The notes under the pieces are model-generated. The model saw nothing but the letters and a program-made list of their open reading frames with translations. It ran no database searches and had not been told where the DNA came from. The translations under genes were made by a program, and so were the position numbers. A DNA stretch of 64,000 bases from Atriophallophorus winterbourni (Eukaryota; Platyhelminthes; Trematoda; Plagiorchiida; Microphallidae). The stretch lies in the NCBI GenBank assembly GCA_013407085.1, contig JACCGJ010019028.1:1-64000 (forward strand), written 5' to 3'. Shown one piece after another: positions 53,933-64,000 of this stretch; the stretch's first letter is position 1, and each line of letters begins with the position of its first letter.

Positions 53933-55559
53933 AGAATGGGAATAAAACTTGTTCTTGGACCTGATTTCCAATTCATCAAAGTGCAGTGATGTCAGACTAA
54001 GTTTTCAACAGTTTCTCACTGCCTTGCTGCAATACTGACTGCATAAACCAGCTAGCCCCTAAGCATGTCCATGACCACAATGGACATACTCATTTGCACG
54101 ATTGTATTGTCACGTGATGCCAGTCTAAAGTGCAAGCGCTGGCATTCATCAGACAATGATTAGGTTTGATCCAGGAGGCAAGTTCATAGGCACATTGTTC
54201 GTCTATTCACTAGACAGTTTAAGATCGAAACGGAGACAAGTTATGTAGCTAAGTAATTATGATCAGTTGATTTGAAGTATGTAGGGGAATGCGGGCATTC
54301 TTAAATGAATGATTGAAACAATTCGATCGCTTGACTTGAATCGACTGTGTAGATAGATCTCCACAAGTTTGGCTGTGCCATTATTATGTAATTTTGGCCT
54401 TATGTATTTTATTTTCACCTAGCAACCACTTTCTAGTTTAATAGAAGGTTGAAAATCGTTTCCCCAATTGCCTACACTGTTGACTACAGTTTTCATGGTG
54501 ATGCGGTGACAAGGATGATATGATGCTCGAATTTCAATTGGACAGTCTAGATTGGAATTCCATCGCGGTTGCACATTACAGGAAAAATATTTAGCCCGGA
54601 TTCCCAACATATATGGCTGAAAAATGGGTACCAGTAATAGTTTAAAAAATAACCGACAGACTAGCACCTTATCAAGTGGGTGAAATCATAGCTTTGTGCT
54701 GAGGAACACTGAGATTAGTACCGTTCACATGAAGCCATTGCTTTATGCTGCTTCCGAAGTAAGGGAACGGAAAGCCAGGTGGTCGAGTGAATCAGCGGTC
54801 ACTAGTTTCATTCCACGTTTACCAACCTCTATGCATAACAGATGTGATGGTCCGAACTCTTATAGAGGATCCATTGAAATGCGATAGTTTAGAATTCTGT
54901 AAACACCACACAATCAGATTTGCTGATGCATATATACCGCATTTTACACACGAATGCATAAGTATATCTTGGCAAGCCTGCCGAAAAGATTTTTCGTCTG
55001 GCCATTTCAGTAAGCTCGGCTACTCGAGTTCTGAGAATGTGCTGAGTTTTTGAACGGCAAGCGTTCTCCCGATAAAAATCAACAAAACTCAATGCCGAGA
55101 TCATGACGTGGCGGAGGTGACTTGTCGCATCAAGACACTGCCCCAAAGACGAATAAACGGAAAGCTACAGTTACCACTCAAACAGCTAGGATAGTGGGCT
55201 CCAATCTGAACATTATCTGGCACAAGGTTCACGAATCACCGGTAGATGCGAAACTCTCTCATTCAATTGTCATGTGGGTAAAACCAATGCGACAACAGGC
55301 TCGGAGACCCTTGAAGGAAATTACCTCTACTTCTCTAAGTAGTATAACTCCTACATTAAATTAATTGTTCAAGACAATACGAATTCAATCGATGGATATC
55401 GATTTGGTGTGAGCCAATATCTGTCGCAAAGTGTAACGGCAAGAGCACAGGCAGCCATCTTTTCCAGGTTTACGTGCACTTAACGCGAGTACAGTTGCAC
55501 GCATCAACTCCACTTAATCAGTTGACGCTTATGAAATCTTCCCCTAACTATTAACTAAC

Positions 55560-55747
55560 GCTAGTTGGTGCACACCACCTCTTTCTGGCAACTCCCTTCT
55601 GTCTTGCAGGTTGCACTTGGTTGTTCAAAGGCTAGAGAAGCTGACTCGAACAAACGCTGAGTGGTGCTGGGGACGCCGCTTTGTACCCGAATTCCCAAGA
55701 ATCTTCACCCTCCAGGAGGAGATAGTCGCACAAAAGTAAAGTAAATA
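55560..55747 (+). repeat. repeat B copy, 3' half
   Basis: It has GGTGCACACCACCTCTTTCT, AACAAACGCTGAGTGGTGCT, CTCCAGGAGGAGATAGTCGC and a tail CAAAAGTAAAGTAAATAAG. Confidence 0.75.
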
Positions 55748-56298
55748 AGCTAGTGAATGCAACATCGATGTACATTCAGTTACCGATGAAATTCAACCCT
55801 AGTGAAGGAAGAACATCAGCGTCCTTCATCCACAGACTGTCCGAGGTTTTCCTTTCCCCAATCAAGATGACATGGATGGAAAACCGAACACAAGAACAGA
55901 TGGCTTCCCATTCTAGTCAGGCATTGAATGGAAAGAAAATGCGAGCACGTTGTAACAAAAATCCAATGGGGTAGTAAATGTGACCGTACAAAATAGCAGC
56001 GGCAACAACATTGCCATGGGAGGTAAGACAGAAATACATACATGGAATCAGAGACACACAAACAACAATGATGAGAAACAATGGACCACCAAGGGTGAAC
56101 AAACCAGCAATATTCCAGGGCAGAGTAAAGATGAAGAACTTGTGGGAATCAAAATATTACATCACATAGACTAAAATAAAGAAAACGGACTGAGATGGGA
56201 GAAGTGAGCGAGAAAATGTAGTGAAGTTGAGAACGCAATCGAAAACAGTCTATTACCCTGTGGGGCAGGGTAGCATACAATAGAGAACGTGTGTTATA

Positions 56299-56511
56299 TC
56301 AAGTTTTGTTAGCCTTGCCGTACATTTGATCGATTTCACGTTGAAAGCGAGCTTGCAAATTGAAGCGTTTCAATTTCAGGGCATCGGTGACCAGGCCGGT
56401 GTCCGGAGTCCATGAGATCGGATCCAAATGGAGCTTCTGTGGAATTTCGAAGGTGGCTAGGCGTTTCTCGCGAGCAACGCGCTGAAGATCTTTGAATATA
56501 TAATCACGAAT
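56299..56511 (-). CDS. ACSL: ACSL last exon and stop
   Basis: After TTTTTGCAG it encodes IRDYIFKDLQRVAREKRLAT, FEIPQKLHLDPISWTPDTGL and the C-terminus QREIDQMYGKANKT. The C-terminal length matches ACSL3/4-type proteins. Confidence 0.93.
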   Translation of the reverse strand: MRDYIFKDLQRVAREKRLATFEIPQKLHLDPISWTPDTGLVTDALKLKRFNLQARFQREIDQMYGKANKT

Positions 56512-59500
56512 CTGCAAAAATATCACGTAGATGAGAGTGGAATTAGTGCTGCGTAGTCATTATCATCATGGCCCAAACAGCATTACTGCCACAGAGCCGT
56601 GGCGAAAGAAAAAGAGAATGGAAGGCAGTTAAGAAACTACACGTGTCTACAAGAAATGAGTGCAAAACTGGGTTGAGGTGCAAACGTGTATATATGAAAT
56701 CACAAGTCCAGATCGAGTCAAAGTGCAGCACACGGGCTAAGATACTGTCAAGTTTCCGGGACAGAACAGAAAGGAGAGTGGCATCCACGCATGTTTCCGC
56801 ATGCAGCACACTACCAGTTAGAAATCAATTTAGCACCATGCTAGCTGCACGTTTGCACATCCACGCAAACAGCCACTAAGTAGCGTGAATGCATATGGCA
56901 ACATCAGCAAAACAGCTTCCTTGCGGATGTCATCGTCGTAAGAGGCCCTATTCCTCATTCCACGTAACAGGCGCAAAACAACACCAACCCTCACCCAAGA
57001 AGACGCATACTGCAAGACCGCCAGTGATGATCCTTGTCATCGAGGGTAACAGGCCATAATGGAATCTGATAGCGGGGTCTCAAACCTGAATGAATAACAA
57101 GCGTAACTGCAATAAATGATGCTTCACACAATGTGAGTATACCGAAGAAAAGCTATGCCGATGTGCAACTAACAATGAAATGAAACCGAATAGAATGCAA
57201 CCTGCAATAGCACTCAGATATTCTACCAGCGTTTTTCTTTGTTCTATCTCGACTGGCACTTTTACATTGATCGTGACCTAACAGTTTATCGTGCACCCGG
57301 TATTCTCTCCACGAAACAACAAAGCAAAACAAAAAATTGATAATCGAAGTAAACCATAGCCAATAAGAGTGAGTGAACTAGCAAAACCGATTGATAAGGT
57401 CAATCGAATCAATAACCATTCGAACTATTGTTAACAAGCAATCGCCTCAACTGTACCGAGGATTCCTCTAGATTCCAGAGGACTAAATGCTCGGGAAACT
57501 GGTGAATCATGTAAACGGGAAAGTAATCGGCCATAAAATGCCAACTGGATCTGAAATGGACGTATGAACTGTTCAATAGGCATCGGGAAATTATATGGTG
57601 TATTGAGAGTAGGGTCGAACGTACCGTACGGATGTGCAATCGTGCAGCATTTATGTGCTATGCGTTAACATGGTGCTAAATTGATTGGCCAACGGTAGTG
57701 AGTTGCATGTTGAAAGACGCTGGAGTCTCACTACCATTTCTATTCCCCCTCATTTCTGTCTAGGCCAGGGCAACCTGACTCACGTGCAGTCTCTGACTGT
57801 GCGGCACTTTGCCTGGATCAGGCTTGTGCTTTCATACATGCATACATACAGAATCCGGGGACAGAATAGTAGCATGATTCTTGGTCAGAAAAAGAATCAA
57901 ACAATAAAGTCGAACTTTATTTGTAAGCAAGGCATGAAGGCTGACATAATGTCGTGGGAAGAACGAGATCAAGCGTCCTAGTCTGGTAGAGAGCATACGC
58001 TCACGTTGGTTGCCGAAATGAGATCTTACAGACTCTGTGCAAAGTGTGCTGGGTTATATATATCGCTGCGAGCGATGGTATGCAGGAAAAGGAATCATAA
58101 ACTCACGGCTGAATTTGACCGGAAGCCAACAACACCAAACAAACAGCCTTATTGTAAATTACACCGAAACTACATTACACCACCGGTTTTTCACCGTCTG
58201 TAATCATCCAATGGAGACAACAAGATTAGGTCTAGCAAGCATTGAAACAGTGAATGAATAGTAAAAGAATCACTGCCACTATGATACAACGAACCACGGT
58301 GCACAAAAAGAGAATAACAAAGTCAACCGGGTGAACAGATGAAATCACAAGCATCACAGTCTTAGAGTGCACGTGGGCTAAAGCACTCAGGTTGCCAAGA
58401 ACTAGGCAGATAAAGAATGAAAATAAAAATGACAGTGAAACTCCAGCGTATTTCCACATGCAGTTCAATACCGGCAGCAAGTATTTTATCAAGGTTTTAG
58501 CTGAACAGCACCGAAATACTGCATGATTGCATTCAGATAGAGCTAATGAAAGACCGGTTTGTTGTGGATCACAAGTGATTCTGTTGTTAATAGCGCGACT
58601 CGTTCTACGAAGCCATGGTTTCAAAACCAACGCTTTTTCAACCATTTTGCGCATTCCTTGAACTCATCTAATGTTACTTGCGTGTGTGACTATCTCCGCC
58701 TGGAAGATGAGTCGGCTTCAATGTAGATTTTTGGGAATTTGGGTACAAAGTGGCGTCCAGAGCACCACTCGGCGTTTGTTCGAGTTAGCTTCTCTAGCTT
58801 TTGCACAACCAAGTGCGACCTGTAAAGCAGCAAGGAGTTACCAGAAAGAGGTGGTGTGCACCAACTAACCGTCTACCAGACTCTGTTCCAGGTTTTTCCT
58901 CAGGGTTTTCTCCCGAAGCCTTTCCCACAAGGCAGCGGAGATTTAAAATCAGGGTTTTCCTTCCACTAGATGAAATGACCCCCAAGCTAACGAGCTACAT
59001 ATACCCGAAGCAAAATGGTTTTTAGGCGCCAGTCACTCGCCCTCGCCCCTTCTCCTGTTGGTAGAAGCAGTTCCGCCGGGCTCGGGGAGCCACTCGTGCA
59101 GTCCAGAAGCTGGACTTGGTTGTCAAAGGCTATTTGAGACGCGCGCTTTATGGGAGCATTTTATAAACAGTGGGAGTTTATCCCCACTGCCACCCCGGCT
59201 ATGACAACCTTTAGACCCGACAAAACTGTACATAGTACCCACAGAAGTCACGCTTGTTTTTTCGTTCAACCAATAAAAGTGCACTAAAATTGTGTTTGGA
59301 CATGCGATTTGAATCACGGAAAGCGATGCACGACGAATTCCCTGGCTGTCCTAATTTATCAAGGTTGATAAACGATTTCTACGATGGTTGTTGTTTCTTC
59401 CTGTTCCATCGATAACATTTTTCCACACTAGTTTTCTGGCCTGTCCTATCCTATCCCTTTTGCTTTTTTGACCTTGATTTGCTGCGCGCAATTCGTCATA

Positions 59501-62500
59501 ATCTTAATCGCGTGGGACGTTCGAAATTTGATTTCATTTTGACTCGTGTACGTACTCGATATTGTTTTTGACATTGACCTGGATTTAACCCACTGATTGA
59601 GGTATGTTTTTACTATATTTGATTGCCTCAATACAGTACCGCTTTTGTTGACAAATCCTCGATGGGTTCTGACTTTGCGCGTCACTCAACTTGAGATGTT
59701 TCCTTGATTGTCAATTACGATCAAAAATGGTTACAGCAATGGTTACAGTAAACAATGAAATATGAAGCCTAATGTACTCTTGGTTCTTTAAGAAATCGGA
59801 TTTTACTAGCACTTGATCTTTGTCAACGTAACAAACGTTTAACCGATTGGCTTTCCTTTGCGCTGGCTGCACCGACCGCTCGCAAAAAGCGAGCGATACC
59901 GGGTACGCATGAACCTTAAACGTGATTGGTTCATTCGCGTGCTCGCGTGGCCTTGAAAATGTGTCACGCCACCGGTCACGTTCGCATGGCATGACAAGCA
60001 CGTGATAACGAGCAAGAGTCAAAAGGCTAACCTGAGGTGAATTGCATAAACTAGCCAATTCGGCGTGTTGAACCAGGTGTGAATTGTTCAAGCTCTCTTG
60101 TTCCAGTTTCGCTCTCGCCTCTTCGACCAGGTGCATGAGATTCAATTTCGACGCCAAATCCATCAGCGTTGTGTACTTGGGAGAGACGAAACAGAGGGTG
60201 TACTGTTGAATCGGATCGGCGTACACACAGACTTGTTCCACGTAGGCAGATTGGCAGAGAGCCAGTTCAACTTTGCTCAGAGACACGTACTCGCCAGTTT
60301 GCAGTTTGACCAAATCCTTTTTCCGGTCAATAATTGAGAGAGAGCCGTCTGTGTGCATTAGACCAATATCACCTGAAAATTGGAAACAGATTGAGATAAT
60401 CCTACGATTTATCGGTAGAAAGTACTGAATGTCTAACTGTCATACAACCATGACAACTTTGCTACAAAAATTTATCAGCTGTCACGAGATTAATAGCGAA
60501 AAGGAAGGTGCGACGTTACCCATGTCAACCGTAAACGCCTTCTTTGCATTTAAATAAAAAAACAAGATGCCTCGCAGAGTGCATGAGTACGCAGGTCTCT
60601 ATCGCACATGTGTAAGGTGGACCAGTTACACTAACTGTAAGTAGCAAATGTTTCAAAAAGGCGGGGGTAGCAGTGGGGAAAATCTCCCACTGTTTATAAA
60701 ATGCTTCCATATGGCGCGGGTCTCAAACAGCCTCTGACAACCAAGTTCAGCTTCTGGCCTGCACTAGTGGCTACCCGAGCCCGGCGGAACTGCTTTTACC
60801 AACAGGTGAAGGGGCGATTGACTGGCGCCTGAAAACCAGTTTGCTTCGGGCAGATGGAGTTCGTTAGTCTGGGAGGGCATTTCACCTAAGGAAAGCAAAA
60901 CCCTGATTTTAAACCTCCGCTGCCTTGCGGGATACCCTATCGCGGGAAAGGCTTCGGAAGAAAACCCTGAGGAAACACTTGGAGCAGAGTCTCGTAGACG
61001 GTTAGTTGGTGCACACCACCTCTATCTCCCTACTCCATGCTGCCATGCAGGCTAAATACGCTGACTCGAACAAACGCCGAGTGGTGCTGGGGACGCCACT
61101 TTGTACCCAAATTCCCAAGACTCTTCATTGAAGCTGACTCATCCTCCAGGAGGAGATAGTCGCATAAAAGTAAGTAGCAACTAACGAAGAAAAACGAGGC
61201 AAAAGGTTAATGCCAGTATGATCCTTGACGAAACGACTGATGTGCTTACGAAAGCAGGAACCCTAGGATACCGGGACGCCCGGATGCCAAACCAGTGTGT
61301 TGCGACCAGATTGCGGAGTGCCAAGTAATACATACTACGCAGTATTCATAGACGGGCCCGGGAAAATGTGGCTGACCACGAATTTTCCAATATTGAAGTG
61401 TCAAATGGAAGATACTAAGTGATGGCGGCACATCACAGCGACAAATTAGTATTCTGTTCAATGATAAAAATGGCGTATCGCGAGCATCGCTGCGTGCTAC
61501 ACTATGGTGAAAGATAAGCAGTGGCTCTGTGGGCCATGAAGCCTAACAAAAACTCATTCCACGGTTTGACTGCACACCCAGCATGCAGTTTGTTGAAAGT
61601 TCAATTCAGCTGCAAATAAAGTATGAATCAGAACGACCGTACATCTGCACCAGCAAGCGTTGCTAGCGGTAGAGAGACACGTGTGTATGTATGTATGAAA
61701 GAAGAAGGCTGATCAAGGCAACGTGACACACAGTTACAGACTGCGCGTGGGATGAGATAATATCAGCTGGCCTAGGCCTAGACAGGCATGAGAAGGAAAT
61801 AGAAACTGTTGTGAGATGGAAGAAAATACTTGTAGGTCACGTATTGGATGTTCATTTTTGGGTGTTCACCAAGTTTGCATAGTGGGCTGCGGACGTTTCG
61901 TCATCAAACTAGATGGCATCATCAGCCTAACTTCTCGCGAAGCATAAGGGCCTTGAAGTTTACCACGTTTATACCCCGTTCCGTTGCGTGTGTGGGCTGC
62001 TTGTCGTACGATCGTTGAGATTCCAACGAGATATCGTTTGTCCAACATGCGACACAAGAATCGAAATGATCACACGACAAGCACCTCAGACACGCAAGGG
62101 AACGAGGTATAAAAGTGGTAAAGTTCAAGGCCCTTATGCTTTACCGGAAGTTACGCTGATGATACCATCTAGTTTGGTAACGAAACGCCCACAACCCACT
62201 ATGCAATCTCGATGAAAAACAGAAAATGAACATGGTAGTGAGACTTTAACGTGTTTGCAGTTCATTACCGTGAGCGAATCAATTTAGCACGATGTTACAC
62301 TCACAGCAAACCAATGCAGAATAAATTTAAGGATGGGAGACATATTCAACAATACTATGCTATGCAGTACTTCTGTGCTGTTCAGCAAACACCGCGCTAA
62401 ATAGATTTGCCACCGGTAGTGAGCTGCATGCGAGTACAGGCTGGAGTCTCACTGCCATTGCTATTTTGCTTTCCAATATCTGTCTAGGCTTGGGCAACCT

Positions 62501-62986
62501 GACAGTATCTTAGACCACATGCAGTCCTCGACTGTGCGCCACTTTGCCTGGATCAGGCTTGTGCTTTCATACATCATACATACATACATGCTTAAACAAC
62601 TTTCGATAGGTTGCGATAAAAATGAAACTAGTAGGCAGTGCTATTGTAAAGCTACAAAGCTACACTTCCAAAAAGTGATTTTCAACGCTCGCCACGAGAA
62701 TTGCACACATACACACATACCTGTACAGAACCACCTGACACCATTTTCATCCTGAAAGAAATCTCGCGCTGTCAATTCAGGTTGACGATAATAGCCACTT
62801 GATACCGGACCGCCAGCAATCAGGATTTCCCCGCGCGGAGAGGGCTTGTCCAATGGTGAATATCCACCTTCGGGCCAAGGACGGAGTTTGATTTGAACGG
62901 ACGGGCAAGGAGCGCCAACATGATTGCACCGGAGGTCCCCACACTCCATCAAAGCCCCAGCCGAGCTAGTCTCGGTCAACCCGTAA
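56299..62986 (-). CDS. ACSL: long-chain acyl-CoA synthetase (ACSL3/4-like), 3' part, three exons visible
   Basis: ACSL enzymes activate long-chain fatty acids to acyl-CoA using ATP, usually at ER, peroxisome or lipid-droplet membranes. Exons on the minus strand are 62986-62721, 60372-60032 and 56511-56299 (stop TAA-class end after GKANKT). Introns are GT-AG and phases agree (1, then 0). The spliced protein carries YGLTETSSAG, GEILIAGGPVSSGYYRQPEL, the family signature WFCTGDIG...DGSLSIIDRKKDLVKLQ split across the first junction, GEYVSLSKVELALCQS, FEIPQKLHLDPISWTPDTGL and VTDALKLKRFNLQARFQRE. WTP-TGLVTDA-KLKR points to the ACSL3/4 branch. The N-terminal half, with the P-loop, lies beyond 64000. 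No defect is seen in the visible part. Confidence 0.93.
56690..56866 (-). repeat. repeat A copy, inverted
   Basis: It has GAAATCACAAGTCCAGATCG, CATGCAGCACACTACCAGTT and CGTTTGCACATCCACGC. It lies in the last ACSL intron. Confidence 0.65.
56880..57045 (-). mobile_element. RTE-like 3' UTR fragment
   Basis: It has CAACATCAGCAAAACAGCTT, CCTTGCGG and GCATACTGCAAGACCGCCAG, matching 25060-25200. Confidence 0.5.
57046..57629. other. ACSL last intron, unassigned part
   Basis: No exon-like or repeat-like structure is recognised. Confidence 0.4.
57630..57850 (+). repeat. repeat A copy, full length
   Basis: It runs from GGATGTGCAATCGTGCAGCA to CATACATGCATACATAC with a ~15-bp deletion in the CTGACAGTATCTTAG block. 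Confidence 0.85.
58190..58310 (-). repeat. type 2 hammerhead repeat, decayed
   Basis: It has CACCACCGGTTTTTCACCGT, CATCCAATGGAGACAACAAG and ACAACGAACCACGGTGC. The core is degenerate. Confidence 0.5.
58338..58536 (-). repeat. repeat A copy, inverted
   Basis: It has GAAATCACAAGCATCACAGT, GTTGCCAAGAACTAGGCAGA and ACTGCATGATTGCATTCAG. Confidence 0.7.
58670..59205 (-). repeat. repeat B copy, full length, inverted
   Basis: On the plus strand it starts GTGACTATCTCCGCCTGGAA, then GAGCACCACTCGGCGTTTGT, GGTGGTGTGCACCAACTAAC, CCGCCGGGCTCGGGGAGCC and ends ATAAACAGTGGGAGTTTATC CCC. It is reverse-complementary to 60661-61178 over nearly its whole length. Confidence 0.85.
59206..60031. other. ACSL intron, unassigned part
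   Basis: The reading frame downstream of the exon at 60032 stays open to 59711, but beyond the donor it has no ACSL similarity. No repeat is recognised. Confidence 0.45.
60032..60372 (-). CDS. ACSL: ACSL penultimate exon (IDRKKDLVKL signature)
   Basis: It begins GTGATATTGGTCTAATG after TTTTCAG, encodes DIGLMHTDGSLSIIDRKKDL, VYADPIQQYTLCFVSPKYTT and SLNNSHLVQHAELASLCNSP, and ends CTCAG|GTTAGC. It is flanked on both sides by repeat B copies in opposite orientation. Confidence 0.93.
60661..61178 (+). repeat. repeat B copy, full length
   Basis: It starts GGTAGCAGTGGGGAAAATCT, then CTCCCACTGTTTATAAAATG, CGGGATACCCTATCGCGGGA, GACGGTTAGTTGGTGCACAC and ends GGAGGAGATAGTCGCATAAA AGTAAGTAG. Its first ~450 bp follow RTE2 41222-41680. 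It holds no open frame. Confidence 0.85.
61682..61820 (-). repeat. repeat A fragment, inverted
   Basis: A TGTATGTATGTATG end, GGCTGATCAAGGCAACGTGA and CCTAGGCCTAGACAGGCATG. Confidence 0.65.
61891..61925 (-). ncRNA. candidate hammerhead motif, type 1, left arm of palindrome
   Basis: Minus strand: CTGATGA (61925-61919), spacer TGCCATCTAGTTTGATGAC, GAAACGTCC (61899-61891). Core bases and the GTC site are intact; stem II has one mismatch. Confidence 0.5.
62156..62190 (+). ncRNA. candidate hammerhead motif, type 1, right arm of palindrome
   Basis: CTGATGA (62156-62162), TACCA-TCTAGTT-TGGTA as a five-pair stem II option, then AC and GAAACGCCC. Compared with other copies, stem II shows compensating changes (ACC/GGT here against GTC/GAT). 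The cleavage-side GTC is GCC here, so this arm is probably inactive. Confidence 0.45.
62225..62320 (-). repeat. repeat A fragment, inverted
   Basis: It has CATGGTAGTGAGACTTTAAC, CAGTTCATTACCGTGAG and TTTAGCACGATGTTACAC. Confidence 0.65.
62357..62590 (+). repeat. repeat A copy, full length
   Basis: It runs from TATGCAGTACTTCTGTGCTG through AATATCTGTCTAGGCTTGGG to CATCATACATACATAC. It ends ~130 bp from the ACSL exon. Confidence 0.8.
62721..62986 (-). CDS. ACSL: ACSL exon with GYGLTE motif (partial gene)
   Basis: The acceptor is TTTCCGTTGCAG and the first codon is completed from the upstream exon outside the window. It encodes YGLTETSSAGALMECGDLRC through VRWFCTG and ends ACAG|GTATGT. The adenylate-binding YGLTE motif is intact. 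Confidence 0.93.
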
Positions 62987-63700
62987 CTGCAACGGAAAAG
63001 CAAAAACGAATGAAGATAAAGATGGAGCTTGTGGTTTTCACCAGGGTTGATGCTACACTTTGAAACATTACCGGAAATTGTGACACATGATTTTAGGATA
63101 AGAGTTTCATGAGAAACGACCGAAAAAGTCACACAATACGGGAATTTATCGTTTGGATGTGTGTGCGTGTGCGTAGTGAAAGATTTGTGACTACCGTGGA
63201 CTTTCACACTTGTATTAGATAAAGTGAAAGAATTTCTGGATTTTGCTGAGATGCCCATGATCAAGTCAAATTATTTTTTATGCCAAGTAAAAGAAGGTTA
63301 GTTCCAGGCATGGCATGAGCAGATGAACCAGAACTATACATCGTCTGCGCCAGTTCCTGGATAACAACCTGCAACGAACTTCCGGGCTAATCTTCCCGTG
63401 GAGCCAACCGCACCAAAATAAACTACGCAGGTTAGATATGGCTAGTCATTGATAGAAGGTATGCGCCGCAGAATTCTCACGAGTTATTAAAACCCGGATG
63501 TTCGGCCAGCAGAACTCGGATATCAACTATTCGCATGACCACCGAGTCATTCGCGAGTAAAATAGTGAACATCAGCACGAGTTGAAGGTGTTCTTCAAAC
63601 ACTGATATTTTCAGACTCGGTAAGGATATGGAAGGCGCACAAGGAATCAGGTGAATAATGCTATAGGTGTATACCGGAAACATTACCATTTTCATTTCTT
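62987..63700. other. ACSL intron, unassigned part
   Basis: A CA-rich patch lies at 63155-63175. No further ACSL exon is recognisable before the edge. Confidence 0.45.
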
Positions 63701-63930
63701 GTTGTTGTCTAGACCCGGGTAGCCAGATACAGTATATTAGCCTACCGCAGTCTATGACTGCAGCAATCTGCCTGGATAAGGCCTGTGATTCATACACATC
63801 GAAAACACTGTACAACAATGATGGACCACCGGTAATGAATGCCATGCGGAAACATGCTGGAGTCTGACTACAATTATAATTTTGAAGTTTAGTTTCTTAT
63901 GTTTGTCTAGGTCTGGCAAAGGATCTACTC
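63701..63930 (+). repeat. two partial repeat A copies in tandem
   Basis: First, TCTAGACCCGGGTAGCCAGA to GGATAAGGCCTGTGATTCAT (63701-63800). Then GGACCACCGGTAATGAATGC to TTGTCTAGGTCTGGCAAAGG (63823-63920). Confidence 0.65.
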
Positions 63931-64000
63931 TATGATGAGTGGAAATCAGGAAGTCGACCACTGGTATGATACAAAGAAGCGTGTACAAGAGATATGAAAG

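Larger units (their letters stand above)
53401..56200. other. intergenic DNA between repeat fragments
   Basis: Frames such as 53518-53886 and 54696-55053 carry no family motif. Repeat A (53837-53932) and repeat B (55560-55747) are the only assigned pieces. Confidence 0.4.
61873..62208. repeat. ~335-bp near-perfect palindrome with a hammerhead-like core in each arm
   Basis: The ends are exact complements (TTGCATAGTGGG and CCCACTATGCAA), and the two halves match almost throughout to a centre near 62042. Arm blocks such as GCATAAGGGCCTTGAAGTTT and AAGTTCAAGGCCCTTATGCT pair. The outer sequence GGTGTTCACC and the hammerhead motif link it to PLE1 ends. There is no ORF. It lies in the ACSL intron 60373-62720. 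Confidence 0.8.

Noticed and set aside
59711..60031. extension of the ACSL frame past 60032
   Set aside because: Similarity to ACSL stops exactly at CTCAG|GTTAGC and continues in the exon at 56511, so the open extension is intron.

Overview
This is eukaryotic DNA, most likely from a flatworm and probably a digenean trematode. The genes are intron-rich with GT-AG introns. The repeats are the kinds that fill fluke genomes: RTE-like and CR1-like non-LTR retrotransposons and Penelope-like elements (PLEs) with GIY-YIG domains. The genus is not identifiable by eye, and nothing suggests a prokaryotic operon, prophage or CRISPR array.

Two host genes can be reconstructed. (1) A complete MTA (metastasis-associated protein) homologue, a NuRD corepressor subunit, lies on the + strand from 13593 to 34831. 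It has eleven coding exons with compatible splice phases, giving 681 codons in the order BAH, ELM2, SANT, GATA-type zinc finger and an arginine-rich RBBP-binding-like tail. A spliced 3' UTR may extend to about 37.77 kb. (2) The 3' part of a long-chain acyl-CoA synthetase (ACSL3/4-like) lies on the - strand, with three exons from 62986 down to the stop at 56299; its upstream exons lie past the right edge. The genes are convergent, separated by about 20 kb of mostly transposon-derived DNA.

Layout: 1-0.76 kb, RTE endonuclease (-). 2.8-3.64 kb, CR1 3' end (-). 3.72-6.26 kb, PLE1 (-) with about 133-bp inverted terminal repeats. 6.26-10.72 kb, a CR1 copy (+) split by PLE2 (7.02-8.77 kb, 11-bp target duplication) and by an RTE 3' fragment. 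10.8-11.1 kb, another CR1 fragment. 13.6-37.8 kb, MTA, with introns full of a short repeat (here 'repeat A'), RTE 3' ends and hammerhead-type repeats. 40.5-41.2 kb, deleted CR1 (-). 41.2-44.6 kb, decayed but nearly full-length RTE2 (+). 45.1-46.9 kb and 52.2-53.4 kb, CR1 copies (-). 56.3-63 kb, ACSL.

The most notable signals are small. Two sequence families related to PLE ends carry hammerhead-ribozyme core motifs (CTGATGA ... GAAAC followed by a very short palindromic stem III). One is an almost perfect ~335-bp palindrome inside an ACSL intron with a core in each arm. A high-copy short repeat ends in (CATA)n and occurs about 29 times here. A second non-autonomous family ('repeat B') matches the 5' leader of RTE2, and two of its copies bracket one ACSL exon as ~500-bp inverted repeats. 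All family assignments were made by eye, without database searches.
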